DNA of 64,000 bases from Phlebotomus papatasi (GCF_024763615.1 NC_077223.1:98890627-98954626), one strand, 5' to 3'. Numbered from the stretch's first letter, positions 32,403 through 44,506 are shown. Translations and numbers: made by a program. Notes: generated from the sequence alone by a model not told the origin.

Positions 32403-34165
32403 CATGAAATTAACTTCAAATGAGGTAAAAATATCCGAATTTTTAAAACTGTTTTATATTTTGGAATCCACAAAGTTGTTTTGGATTATTCCGGATTTCA
32501 TCGGCGTACCGATATTCAATAAGAGAATCATAGATTCCATAAGCTAAATAAATCATATCCTGAATTTCCTTTTAAAGAAAAAAAGCCTTTTGAGCCTTTT
32601 GAGAGGTTCCTTGACAACTTGTGAATTCTTAAGAACTTGAACGTTGATATATCAATCGATGATGCAATGGACCCCTTGAATTTGGGTGGAGATTTAGGGA
32701 AAGATTCACAATCGTCAGACATTTGAATAGAGGGATGGCGTGGGATGGGAGTCATCTTTTATCCTTTAGCTTGTCCAGACTTCAATTGTGTGGCCATCGT
32801 TGACAACACGTGAATATGATTCGCTTTTGCGGATAATCTAATTGGTTTGAGGCTCTCTGACTTCCGAGCTGAAAATTGGGACCGGTTGGAGCGACCATCA
32901 AAGGGGTTTCGAGTTACTGACAATGCTCACAAAAGGTACTTTGCTGAGAGAAGAAATTGAAGATTTTATGCTGGACCAGACTTCAATAGTCAATTTTCCA
33001 TTCTTTTGCAATTCTACTAGATCCTCTAGCACTAAAGAATTAGTACGGAGGGTTGTCAGATTTTTTTTTTAAACTAAAAAAGTATGGGTGACCAAGATGT
33101 AGAATAGCCTTTGCTGTTTGCATTTCCATCGTCAACTCTTATAAAGCGGAAAATCTGTTTAAACAAGATTATGATGCAAAGATAGAGCAGACGCCAGAGT
33201 GCTCAACATTCACTTTTTGAATTTTAGGGATTGCTAATCAGGAAACGTCACAACACAGCTCCCTTTTCAACAGACTTTGGGGTTTGTGGAATGGGAATGT
33301 TGTTCCCCGGCAAGGGAATTGCTTTGCTGAAACACCTTTTCAATGTAGGGGCGAAAAGTCATTTAGCAATAGAGGGTAATGATATAGGAAAAATATTTGC
33401 TAACCGAACAAGCAACTGTTGTGTTATGCTTTGAAAAGGTACTTTTCCTAAAACACACCAAAATACGTTACAAAATCTTCTTAAACTCAAAGTTCATTAA
33501 CTTTAACTGTTTTTCAACACAAATGAGAGGAAAGAAGTTACAATTGGTGAGTTTCTGCATCCCCAAGAACTAAGATAAATATCCAAGGTATACTTGGGTC
33601 CAGAATAGGACGATGCCTTGCAGACTCATGATTTTTTGATATACATAAATAGCTTTATAGATTATGAAAGTGTATGTGATATTTTCTACCTTCTTCATAA
33701 TACATTTCATAAAATGTTCATATTTCATCATTTTCAGCGACTTTCGAAGCTTTTTCTCTTTTCACTCTTCATCAAATTGCTCTGTCTGCTCTCCCCAAAC
33801 TCTCACATTTAGGGAAAAGTAGCTCCGGTAGAAAAAAAAAGTTGAGTGATAGGAGAGATAAGATTGGAGGCAATAGGAGTGCGGAGTATGATCAAAAAAA
33901 AAAGCCAAGGAGTTACTCAAGAGAAGAAAAAAAATCATCCAGTCAATATTCTTAATGTGAGCGATTAAGGAAGGATGGAAAAAGTAGCCAGTCATGCGAG
34001 AGAAATGAAAATTCACCCAATGCCGAAGGCAAAATATTAAAGATGATTTTTTCCCATCAGTTTCATAGGATTACTTTTGAAGATGAGACAAGCAACAACA
34101 ACAAAAAATTCATGTGTGTGACTGCTAAAAGGATTACAGACAAGTAGAGTTGGCACAAATATAGA
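32403..34165. other. Sequence without recognisable gene
   Basis: Frames up to 84 codons without recognisable domains. 33.82-33.99 kb is purine-rich on the plus strand. Confidence 0.5.
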
Positions 34166-34603
34166 TAGGGGAAAGCTCGCTACTTTCGGACGATTTATGC
34201 TTCGTACAAATCATTTTATTTTCAATGTGTTATAAATGAATTTGGCCCATTATAATATTATATTTTAATAGCTAGTGCAATGTCTCAAATTTTCAGAAAA
34301 GAGCAATGGGTGAAATCCATAAGGAACATAGGGGAAAGCGTGCTACCTTCAGACGACTCAAGCTTCGAACAAATCAATTTTTTCTCTATGTTCCTTATGG
34401 ATTTCACTCATAACTCTTTTCTGAAAATTTGAGGCAATGGACTAGCTATTAAAATACAATATTATAATGGACCAAATTAATTTACAACACATAAAAAAAT
34501 ATTTGTGCGAAACATAAATCGTCCGAAGGTAGCGCGCTTTCCCTAGAGAAAAAATTGAATTGTCCGAAGCTTGAGTCATCCAAAGGTAGTACGTTTTCCC
34601 CTA
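34166..34603. mobile_element. Interleaved inverted repeats A-B-A'-B', TA at every joint
   Basis: A (34166-34330) starts TAGGGGAAAGCTCGCTACTT; B (34329-34388) starts TAGGGGAAAGCGTGCTACCT; A' (34387-34545) is the complement of A and ends AGCGCGCTTTCCCTA; B' (34544-34603) is the complement of B and ends TACGTTTTCCCCTA. All four segments meet at TA dinucleotides. A and B begin with related sequence, and in A two TTCGNAC words lie 16 bp apart. Simple nesting would give A-B-B'-A', so the order needs another explanation. Confidence 0.82.
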
Positions 34604-34929
34604 TATAGAAAATATTATATTAAGATAGGGAGAGGCAGCGCTACATTGAGCTGGGCATTGTCTTATGGATAGGGTAAGGGAGAGCCGGCACGCTAGAGAA
34701 ACTCTTTTATGTTTTTTAACTTTTAAGCATTATTTCCAAAACTCAGAAAATTATCTTGAAAACGTGTTCTTTTCGAACCTCGTCTGGGTCTCTAAACTCC
34801 CCTCCACTGTTCTCAATGTATAGTTCAAAATGAAATTGATTAAAAAAAAACCTTCAATAATTTGTAATGATGGAGTTTTAATCATGAGGGTTCCATAGAT
34901 GTTCAGATGGAAGATCTTTCTGCAATAGC

Positions 34930-35083
34930 TTATACAACCTATGAAAGAGAACTTCCACCGTTTGCCTCTGGAGGTTGGTTACCAACGCTAAGACGGCGGT
35001 GGACGCAATACTGTACATTGTAAATATTTTTAGAGAGTGAATAAATAAATAATAAAAAAATAAATAATAATAATAATAAATTT
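34930..35083 (+). mobile_element. Non-LTR 3' end with (AAAT)n/(AAT)n tail, copy 2
   Basis: CTTCCACCGTTTGCCTCTGG, AGGTTGGTTACCAACGCTAA, GACGGCGGTGGACGC, then AATAAATAAATAA and an (AAT)n run. Same 3' block as 30864-31151, but with a different sequence just before the tail. Confidence 0.58.
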
Positions 35084-35097
35084 TCTATAACACTTAG

Positions 35098-35283
35098 TAG
35101 GGGAAAGTGGCCTGCCTTTGAATGCGGTAGCCTTTCAATATTTCAATTTTTCTTTTATTTTTTAAAGCAAAAGCCCTATTCTCCAAGCTATAGTCAATAC
35201 AACTAACTATTTTCTATTAACTATAAGAGAAAAAAATAAATGTTCAAAGGCCGCAGCATTCAATGGCAGACCACTTTCCCCTA
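35098..35283. mobile_element. TA-flanked MITE, 186 bp (GTGGCCTGCC ends)
   Basis: Left TAGGGGAAAGTGGCCTGCCT; right TGGCAGACCACTTTCCCCTA. GCCTTTGAA and GCCTTTCAA lie 16 bp apart in the left end. TA on both sides. Located just after the retroelement tail, inside 34671-35409. Confidence 0.86.
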
Positions 35284-35457
35284 TACTCACTAGTATAGAC
35301 TTTATTAAAATAAATCGATTAATGTTTTTGTCATAGTTATTTAAATAATCAAAGAATAATCTACCGCGTCTCAAACTACCCGTGACTCAAGCATGCAGGC
35401 ACTCCCCTATATTGAAAACGCTGTATTTTTCAGTTTTTACTGATACTCTGACCGTGG

Positions 35458-35811
35458 TGTGACATATAAGATTAATATTAATATTAAGAAAAGCCGGAGA
35501 GAGAGGTATATATATGCACAATTTCAAATGGAATATCACGTGTGTTAGAAAGAGTACACTCTAGTGGATTAATACGATGAGTAAGATATTACTATTCGTA
35601 TTAATTGATTTCTGAATCGTATTACAGGCACACGAGCAATTTTCCATGCGTGCCAACTGAGATTCGGTCAGTTTTCGAGCTATGTAGTGCTGCCAACTTC
35701 GTACGCAGAGGGAAAATGTGAGAGAGAAGCAAGATAAAACAATTGCTATCTTTTTTTGCCATTCTCGCAGTTCAGAAGGTATTAATCTTAATATTAATCT
35801 TATATGTAACA
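35458..35811. mobile_element. TGTCACATATAAG inverted-repeat element, short copy
   Basis: Left TGTGACATATAAGATTAATA, right complementary with CTTATATGTAACA; then TGG on both outer sides. Shares GAATATCACGTGTGTTAG and TTCGGTCAGTTTTCGAGC with the longer copy at 46489-47056, but lacks ~215 bp of its middle. Confidence 0.8.
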
Positions 35812-35825
35812 TGGACATGACTGTA

Positions 35826-35960
35826 GTTACCGTAGATGCAGGTGACTGATCTTCGGTAGTGACTTTGTGCCCATTTGTGCCCTAATGTTCGTAAGTTTTT
35901 CTCCAATTCCAACACTTAAGGACTGGCCTGTACCGATTGGATATGATAAATCGCATCGGT
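35826..35960 (+). repeat. Dispersed repeat, TTACCGTAGA unit, copy 1
   Basis: TTACCGTAGATGCAGGTGAC, GTTCGTAAGTTTTTCTCCAA and ACTTAAGGACTGG correspond in order to 53054-53150. Class unknown. Confidence 0.4.
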
Positions 35961-36054
35961 GAAAACAATCCTTTCTTTAAGTGCTAGAATTTAAAGGTTA
36001 TGAACAGAATGGGGTAAAATAACTCTCGGAGGCCAAAGTCTCATTCATCTCTTA

Positions 36055-36187
36055 GGTCCTTGACAGACCTGAGGATTAACCGAGAAACGGCTTAGTGTAA
36101 TTATATTAGAAATAATGGTCAAACTACATTTCCATCATTTTCCACTAAGTCGTCTCTCGGCTTAAGTCGTAAGTGTGTCTAGGGCAT
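36055..36187 (+). mobile_element. MITE with CCGAGAAACGGCTTAGTG TIR, copy 1
   Basis: GACAGACCTGAGGATTAACC, GAGAAACGGCTTAGTG at the left pair with CACTAAGTCGTCTCTCGG, CTTAAGTCGTAAGTGTGTC at the right. About 133 bp. The copy at 54945-55086 is in opposite orientation. No clear TSD. Confidence 0.7.
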
Positions 36188-36884
36188 TATAATTATTTCT
36201 CTAGGCTTAGGTTGTAAAAGAGGTAGGGGAAGGCTTTGATGTTCCGCACACAAAAATGATGTTCAAGTCAAGTGATCGAGGCGATCAAATGATCAAGTGA
36301 TGAAGGTTCAAAATCCCACCACATAAAATCCCAAAAAATCCTCAGATTTTTCTCTACGGGAAAACGAAAATTTAGTGGGATTTTGTGCGAAGTATCAAGC
36401 AAGTTTCCATCTTCGCAAACGAAAACGTCATCATAGAGCACCCAATTTTCACCGTGAATTTTGCACCGGATACTAAAAGTTGCATATCATTGTTTAAAGG
36501 GTACCCTAATCTACTTAATTGAATCGTTTGAATAAGGAAAAAAACGTTTTAATATAACTTTTTTGGAATCTTTCTAAGGCACATTTTCATAACACTAAAA
36601 AAACGCTTTTTTTTGCTTGATTCCACGAGATTTTTTTTTTTTTGTAGCCCTGCAAGCTAGAAGATCACACAAGTTCCACTATCTATCTACGGAGCAGGAT
36701 ATGCTCAAAAACCGTCTTTAAATGCATACCAGTGAATATTCTTCTATCCTATCAGCTACAGGAATTGAGATTCAGCACAGAGACTGAGGTTCGGGGGTAC
36801 ACAAGCCACAAATTTCACAAAACTGTCTCCTCCTGACAGTATTTATATCCAGTTCTTTACGGATAGTAGACATTTTCTTAAGGA
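36188..36884. other. AT-rich spacer
   Basis: Contains short GATCAAGTGATC-type palindromic words around 36265-36300. No gene recognised. Confidence 0.45.
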
Positions 36885-37139
36885 TACGCTGAGAAAAAAA
36901 AAGGTGCGATTAACATTTTTCCTCAGAAATTTAATATTTTTAGGTGTAAAAATATAATCAACATTTTTTAATGTTAATTTTACACCTTATTAAGGGTAAA
37001 ATTAACATGAAAAAGGGTATCTTTAACCAGTAATACACCTAAAAAGCATAATATTTACACCGATTTCGGATCAATAATGCTGGGTAAAATTAACATTTCC
37101 GGAATGTTATTTCAACTTTTTCGGATTTCTTTCAGTGTA
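36885..37139 (+). mobile_element. CACTG-ended MITE, copy D
   Basis: TA-CGCTGAGAAAAAAAAAGG...CGGATTTCTTTCAGTG-TA. The left end has CGCTG instead of CACTG. TA duplication on both sides. Confidence 0.88.
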
Positions 37140-38096
37140 GCCTCTTAATGTTTTCTCTACCTGTTCTGGAATCTATAGCTACTTGGGTATCCTCTTGTTA
37201 GGCATCCGGTTCGCATGACCAAGTCAATTCACTATTTAATCTCAAAGGAAATTAGAAATATCGGTCCGCAATAAAGTTGCTCCGGATTGTGAGTCACCTG
37301 AATTCAAAATTGGCCTGGTGTTGCATTTTTCACAAATTTTAAAACCTAATCTTTACGCTTAGTAATAGCTTTCTTATTTTGAAAGATATCTCCGGTTGAA
37401 CTTTTTACTGTGCCGATTCAAAGATATATTAGATAGAACTGACATAAACATCGGTAGAAGTTCGAAAATTAAATTGGCAACTTGCACAAAAAAAATACAA
37501 AATAAAATTAAAGAATGAAGAATTTCATTAAAGAAAATGAAATTCAAGCTTTCTGCCATCCTTAAATTTCGCAAAACTACACAAAACCTCAAAAATTCAA
37601 GTTTTGCAGCAAACGTTTATGCATTGTTGTTGATGTAACTGGCATTTGAAGTGTCATGGTAACCGAAAATTCTAAACAAAAGTACAGACAGCGCTGCAGC
37701 GGCAAATATGTTTTAGACTTCTGGTCGATTTTCGAATAGGCTTAACTTGGCTGTGGAGTCGCTTTACCTCTTCGAAATGTTACTGAATAGAGTTAATACA
37801 GATATATCCAGGGGCATGACATTTTCTATGTTTCTCATCTGTTTCTAGCGTGCTGGAAAAACTTCTGAGTTTATTAGCTGTTTTCTATCATTGTAGAATG
37901 AATTTTCAAATAATACAAATGCAAAATAAAAGCCAATTTTATATAGAATAGGCAACCGAAAACCCTAAATTGGCAACCTACATAGCTTCGGAGATATCTC
38001 GTGAAATTTGTACGAAGACGGGAAAAAATTTACACTAAAACTGGTCGCATTTTTCAGAGCTAAAGTCACCCCCTTGGATATATCTATCCAAAAAGG
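37140..38096. other. Sequence without recognisable gene
   Basis: No recognisable coding or repeat structure. Confidence 0.5.
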
Positions 38097-38317
38097 TAAG
38101 GGAAAGTACTCTCCCTTCGAACGTTTCATGCCTTCGAATAATGTTGAATTTCTTTTATTTTTCCTAAAAGTTTTCCACATGATTGTCACATAATTATGAA
38201 TAATTGATAATAAGCTAACTAATATTTAATAGAAATGTTTTAGTCTCTTAGGAAAACTTACAGAAAATTCAGATTATTCGAAGGAATGAACATTCGAAGT
38301 GAGAGTACTTTCCCCTA
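38097..38317. mobile_element. TTCGAA MITE, copy 2
   Basis: TA-AGGGAAAGTACTCTCCC...GTGAGAGTACTTTCCCC-TA. Internal GTCTCTTAGGAAAACTTA is shared with copy 1 at 15117. TTCGAA words 16-17 bp apart near each end. Confidence 0.88.
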
Positions 38318-38318
38318 C

Positions 38319-38541
38319 TAGGGGAAAATACCCTCCCTTCGAACGCTCATGCCTTCGAATAATGTAAATTTCTTTTATCTTCCCTAAGACATTTATAAAT
38401 AATTATCGTGTAATTATCAATAATTGGCGTTAAGCTAGCTAACTAATAATTAATAAAAATGTGTAAGTCTCTCAGGAAAAATAAAAGAAATTCAACATTA
38501 TTCGAAGGCATAAACGTTCGAAGGGAGAGTACTTTCCCCTA
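38319..38541. mobile_element. TTCGAA MITE, copy 3, tandem to copy 2
   Basis: TA-GGGGAAAATACCCTCCC...GGGAGAGTACTTTCCCC-TA. Same orientation as copy 2. Only a single C lies between the right TA of copy 2 and the left TA of this copy. Confidence 0.88.
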
Positions 38542-40825
38542 CATATAAAATAAGTTTGCTAATAAGCCTGATTAACAAATAATAATACAAACTATTAAAA
38601 GTCCTTTAAGCCAGAAAACATTTTCCAATAGAATATCTGCATCTTATCTAGCAAGTCAATGTTCCTGTCTTGTGTCAACTCTAATAAAGATCCGGCATTA
38701 GGCTGACTTACTATCAGTCTTTGGAACCTTTTTGCCATGTGGCATCCCGAACCACATTTCAAGGGAGACGGAAAGAAAGTGGTCTGAGGCGAACGCGCGA
38801 GTAAATAAAGCGGAAAATTGCATTAAACGGCTTGTCATTGTTGATAAGGGAATTGAAATTTTCACTTGTCACACAACAGACAGTGAGTGGCATTGTAAGT
38901 TAAATTGGACTATTATCTACGGAGAGTTGTATGGCAGAACCAGGGGATGACTCGCAAATTTCATTGCTCAAACTATTCGTCCAGCGAAAAGCTGCAAAAC
39001 ATACTTCTCACACTCCCTTTTCTCTTGCCCATAAAAGACTTCACACTATTGCACAACTCTGGTGACATTTAGCAAGAAAGATCCATGGAGTGCATAATAA
39101 AATTAAGAGACGAGGGTTTTTTGGCTTTACAGACACATTTCACCCAAAACATGTCTCACAAGTAGATTGAGGAATTATTTTTGTCCACACGAATTCCATT
39201 GATTGGCATTTCTACCAACATTTGCCCGGTGCGATGGTTTGAAGCACAAGGATGAGAAAATTCCAGTGAATGGTTCTTAACTGCAAATCCAGAGAATATC
39301 AATGAATTTTCTCTCCATTAATTGAAATCAATGGAGAGAAGAATTTTAATCAAATGTGAATAAATATCTCAGGTCTGTGCTAAAGTCAATGGAGGTGCAC
39401 ATAAAAGGGGAGTAAATTAATTTATTGAGATTTTCATTTCCCACTCGTTCACTTGACTTCACATTAAAACAAGGGGCTGGGATTTAAAGTGCTAGCGTGG
39501 GCCCTTATAAAGGATTAATGTAGAAAGAAGGGGCGTAAGGTAAATTTTCAATAGATTTTTTTTACAATCTTTAAAAAGTCGTAAAATTGAAAGGGCAAAT
39601 TTTGAAACGAATTTTATTGACAAATTCTTAAGTATTTGATATAAAACTTTAAGACTCAATTATTTAGGGTCTTTTTAGAAATCCAAAAACCCGACTTTAT
39701 TTTTGTTTAAAGGTTAAATCTACTTATGAGTTATTTTTTGCAGCATTTTGATTAATTTTAGAAAAATAATTGGAAATATAAAAGCAAAAAAACTTTTTCT
39801 GATATTTTCATATCCGCTAGAGCCGGTGATAAAAAATCGACTTGTTCCAAAAATTAAATATATATATAGAAAAATCTATTAAATTCTTTAAAAATAATTT
39901 AAAATTAAAATTTAATACTTTCTAAATATATAGGGGCTTTAAAAAAAATGATTTACGTGCAAAAATGTAGTTTTGAAATAATGAAACAGTGAAAAGACAT
40001 AAAATATTTCTTGAAGTCTTTTACATAATTATTAAAACTAAAAAAAATCAATAATCACTCTTTTTTATCAAATTGAAAAAATGCGATTTTGACAATTTAA
40101 AACATAGGAATTTTAGATAAATATATTCAAAACAAAAACTATTCTACACGATCAACTTTCAGAGCTATAATTTTTATAATTTAAAAAATATTTCCCTAGA
40201 TTTGGAAATAAACTTTTTGATGTGCTTTTTAAGTTTTTTTAGATACTCCGTTAAATATGTTTCTTTAAAGTGACACGTATTTTTTAACCTTTGCATTTTT
40301 AAACCATCAAAATGCAACAAGTTTCACACTAACTATACTTAAAATAAATAAAAATGTCAATCTTCTTAAAGTTAATTGAAATTTTCTAAATCAGGACGCT
40401 TAAATCTTAAGTAATACGTTTATTATTTCATTCACATTTTGTTTTATTTTTCAGATTATTTGATGTTAAATATTTAAGCTTAAATCTTTAGGCATTCCTT
40501 AAGTCAAAGATGAGGGAATTGGTTTGAAATTTAAAATATGCATTTTTAAAGACCATTACTGTTAGCTAGACCAATAAAGAAATCGGGTTTAGAATTTTTT
40601 AAACGAGGATCTTCCCTAAAAAATCAGTAAGTATAAAAACATGTTAAAAAAATACTAAAGGACATTGGGCAAAAATGTGTGGGAGTTGGTCTATATGGCG
40701 ACCACAGATGGGACTAGACGTATTTTATAGGTAATGGTGTAGGATGAAAAACTACCGAGACCCAGGACGATATTCGCCGGGGGTCCTTGTAAAAACGCCT
40801 TTATCCTTTCGAAAAAATACTATTT
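38542..40825. other. AT-rich sequence without recognisable gene
   Basis: No domain was recognised in any frame. A hairpin with 15-bp arms (TTCTCTCCATTAATT and its near complement) lies at 39309-39340. 39.5-40.6 kb is extremely AT-rich. Confidence 0.5.
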
Positions 40826-41345
40826 TGAGTATTTTGACGTCGAATTACTCAACATCAGCTGAAGAGATCTTCATGAAATTCGGTATGGAGTCAATGTATG
40901 ACTTAAGCTATTTATCCATGGATACTACCCCCGTCCCCCCTCCTTCCGGTAGCCCCTATACTAAATGTGGACTTTTTTTCATTTTAACTTTCCTATGAGA
41001 AGAAGTAGAAAGCTGAAACTTGGTATGGGATCAAGGATTATGAAAGGTTCCTTAACCATGTATATAGGCTCCTCCCCCCTCCACTCCTTCTTGCAGCCCC
41101 CGTACAAAATAATGACTTTTTCCGCTATAACACCTCTGTGAAAAGAAGTAGAAGTCTGAAACTTGGCATAAGATCAAGGGCAATGGAAGTCTCTTTAATC
41201 ATGTATATATACGTGTCCCCCCACCACCCCTTCCAGTAGTCCCCATATAAAATGAGGACTTTTTCCACTATAACTCCTCTCTGAGAAAAGATAGAATTCT
41301 GAAATTCGGCATGAAAACAAGGTTTAGGGAAAGCTATTCAGTCAT
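40826..41345. repeat. 144-bp tandem repeat, ~3.6 diverged units
   Basis: GGACTTTTT / TGACTTTTTCC / GGACTTTTTCC start at 40970, 41114 and 41258: exactly 144 bp apart. Each unit then contains GAAGTAGAAGTCTGAAACTT, GGCATAAGATCAAGGG, CATGTATATA and a C-rich stretch (CCCCCCTCCACTCCTTC). A more diverged unit precedes them from about 40826. The period is divisible by three, but stops occur in all frames across the array, so coding is not supported. Confidence 0.8.
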
Positions 41346-44219
41346 ATAAAATCTGATTACGATTTGAAAAGAAAATAAATAAATAAATCACAGTTATAAA
41401 AATAAATCAAAATATGTAGTCATTCTACTGAAATCGATGAATAAAACGATGCCATATCTCTGTCTATAACACATTAAAAGTATCAGACACACATTTTATA
41501 AGATCATTAAAATCGGTTGAATAGTTTTGAAACTTAACGTATTTCTTGTTAATTGAAAAGTTTGACCTTGCGGTCGACTTGTGAACTTATCTATACGATG
41601 ATTTTGTAGGATTTTTCGATACCTTTCCATTGAATATTCATCGATTAAATTCGGTTGATAAATCTCTGAGGAAGGTTTAAAGTTTTGACTTTGAGCTTTT
41701 ATGTTTCAGTGTCCTAAGCATGTTATTCTTTGCAAAGAAATATGCTTTTATGTATATTTCGATAATATGCAGTCATTTAATATATTTTATGTTGCAATTT
41801 ATTCTTCTCCTTAAAAAAGACAGTATAAATGCGCACATTTCATGTAAGAGATTATTTTTCTTCTACGAAAATAGACTTTTTGCTCTAGAACTTTTCCCCC
41901 ATTGCTTAGAACTTTATTCGCGGAACAAAAGTTGTTACCTATGCCATGGCCTATTCAATGATATAGGTCTCATTGGTGGTCGCACCATAGACCACTTTTG
42001 CCCATTGTCCTTTGGTGTACTGCTATTGAGTCGTCTTATGACTGTCGTTAGTAAATTTAATATAGCAAAAACTAACATTTTACGAATAAAAAAAACCTAT
42101 TCTTTCAATGTTGGTTTATCTATTACCTGAAAATATAGGCAATAAGACTTAGAGACTTCTAACATTGCCATAAGTACAAAAGTTAGACACCCCTCGTTAG
42201 CCATTAGTGTGATGTGAATTCTTGGATAGCACTTTAAGCAGAGTGAATGATCCCAAAGTGGTGATAGATAAATTAGTGAATACATAGTTCAAGTGAATTC
42301 ACTTGATCTTTTGTGCAATTGAGAATCTTTCACTGGAAAATTCCAACTGTTTCGAGATTTAAATTCTACGTCACAAACCCTCTTAAATGACAGAAAATAC
42401 TCATTAAACTTTTCTTAAGAGAAAATTATATTTTCTCCTGGGAGACTTTTCACACTTTTTTTTCCTCCTACGTTGACTACTTGGTAGAAAAATTAAATGA
42501 AGAATAAACCAATTTGCGATTCATTAGAGTTGTCTCATAGATTGTGTAGAGGATGAAAGAAAAGTGGGTGTGAATGGTGCTGAAAAACAATTTACGGAAG
42601 TCAGAGATCTACCCCAAACCTAGCCCCATCCTTAAACTGGAGAGCTATTTGTTCCATCTCATGCTAAATTTTGTTCCCATTGAAAGTTTTTGGCGTCATT
42701 ATCATCGCTCTATGGCATCCAATGCAAAAAGTTGACAATAGTTACACAAAAGAAAAGTGAAGTATTGTGTACAGTGAAAATGAATGCATAGTATAATGAA
42801 TTTACAAACTTTTCTTGCTTGCTCCCCATCCAATTTTCGCACCCTCAAAACATTTTTCCCAAGTGGAAGGAAATTGGGGAGCGCGTCACAAACAAATATT
42901 TTTCCTTTTCCTAAAGAAGTGGATGGTAAGAACTTGAAAAACACAGGCGATGAGTGAAATTGAGGACACAATGAGATTACGGAGGTGTCATAAAATATTA
43001 CACCTCTTCATCACATAGGAAATTCACACCGAAAAAAAATTACACTTTAGATTTAGACAATCCCTAAATTCTGGAGAAGCGGAAGAAAAGTATCGAATGC
43101 CTGACATCCTTAATTTGATATTTACTGGTTAGTGTCGTAATTTGAAGCTTTTGTAGAAGGACATTTTGATTCAAATTGAATAGGAAATTGATATTGGTAT
43201 AATAATTTTGAGGTTTCTACGAATACAATACCAAAGAACGACAGATTTGATAAAAAAAAAATTGTACAATACAAACGAATTACTAAGAAAAATTAAGAAA
43301 GCATGTAAAATTTTAAATGGGTTTAGGGGAATCCAAAATGTTTTCATTTATGTAAAATAATGGATAGAAAATGCAATGTGTAATCTTCTATTAAACAACT
43401 ATTCCATTGAAGAATGTCGAATTCAATTTAAGCCTTTGTTTTAGAATTTTACCATTATTTTCAGCAAAACATTGGAATTATGTAAGTGAACCCATGTAGC
43501 AAAATATGAGAATAGTACGTTAGTAAATAAAAAATTGCAAATATTATGTAAAAATTACGTAACTCTACCAATTAAATTCTTATACAACAGATAAACGTAA
43601 AATTTACGTGAAATTTACGTAAAAGTTATTAACTCTTTAGAGTAATCCAAATAATGGTTACGTTTTTAGATTTGAGTTTCTAACACAATTTTACACAAAA
43701 TATTATTCATGTTGTAAAAGTAAGAATAAATTTTAGTTTTGTAAAAGATTGATAAGTAGAACATTTTCATCAATAAACACTTGTGCTATCGAGTTCAAGT
43801 ATTTCGCAAATTTTTTACAATTGTATCATTTTAATTTAACTTTTTAGAATGTTTTAAACTGAGCGACAAATCATACCCGATATAAGAGACTTTCTTCCAA
43901 ATGAAATATATTATATTATTTACATTTAGAAATACAACAAACGCAATTCAAAAACGCCTTTAATGTCAGAAAAGGTCCCGGTACGCTAAAGGTATTTTGA
44001 ACTTATAACACTTAAATCAGAGAACTAGTATTCTATAGTCTAATCCATTTAGTGTCCATTACAAAGTAAAATTCAATTAATTAAATTTTGAAATAAAATT
44101 TACGCATTCATTACCGTTTTATTACTATTTAATACCGATTTATGATTAATGAAAAATATTAATTTGTAGCCAGTTAAATAAAATGGTTATAAAATTTAAA
44201 TCAAAGCGAACACCAAATG
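41346..44219. other. Sequence without recognisable gene
   Basis: The 136-codon frame at 41720-42130 has no recognisable motif and an AT-driven composition. A cluster of TTACGTAA-like words lies at 43.55-43.63 kb. No transposon ends seen. Confidence 0.5.
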
Positions 44220-44225
44220 CTAACC

Positions 44226-44273
44226 GTTTTCAATTCAGCTGAAGACATGTATTTTCAGCTGAATTCTGAAAAC
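44226..44273. other. Hairpin with ~18-bp arms
   Basis: GTTTTCAATTCAGCTGAA and TTCAGCTGAATTCTGAAAAC pair with one bulged base, around a loop of about 9-10 bases. Confidence 0.65.
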
Positions 44274-44337
44274 CTTTTTTCCATTTTCATTTTTGGTGTC
44301 ATTTTCATATATTTAGTTAACATTTTTTGTTCGAGAA

Positions 44338-44355
44338 CTGCTGACCGGTCAGCAG
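44338..44355. other. Perfect 18-bp palindrome
   Basis: CTGCTGACCGGTCAGCAG is its own reverse complement. Confidence 0.8.
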
Positions 44356-44356
44356 T

Positions 44357-44395
44357 CAGCATATTTTTGCTAACCGACTTAGCAAAAATATGCTG
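44357..44395. other. Perfect hairpin, 17-bp stem and 5-base loop
   Basis: CAGCATATTTTTGCTAA, loop CCGAC, TTAGCAAAAATATGCTG. No mismatch. It lies one base after the palindrome 44338-44355 and is followed by CTGCTGCTGCTG. Confidence 0.85.
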
Positions 44396-44506
44396 AAAAC
44401 TGCTGCTGCTGTGCAATTGATAAAAGAGGGTTGTAGAGAAAATAAATGAAAATAAATGAAGAAAATAAATGTATTATATTCGTTTTCTCTTTGTCATTAC
44501 TTCATG

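Larger units (their letters stand above)
34671..35409. mobile_element. TIR element (GGGAGAGCCGGCACGC) holding two insertions
   Basis: Left TAGGGTAAGGGAGAGCCGGC, ACGCTAGAG; right CTCAAGCATGCAGGCACTCC, CCTA. The ends pair imperfectly over ~22 bp. It encloses a retroelement tail (34930-35083) and a complete MITE (35098-35283). Confidence 0.6.

Noticed and set aside
40744..40998. 84-codon frame starting in the 144-bp repeat as a repeat protein
   Set aside because: The period is divisible by three, but stops interrupt all frames in the following units, so no repeat protein is encoded.
41720..42130. 136-codon plus-strand open frame as a gene
   Set aside because: Dominated by F, L, I, Y and K with no motif. 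It looks like a random frame.
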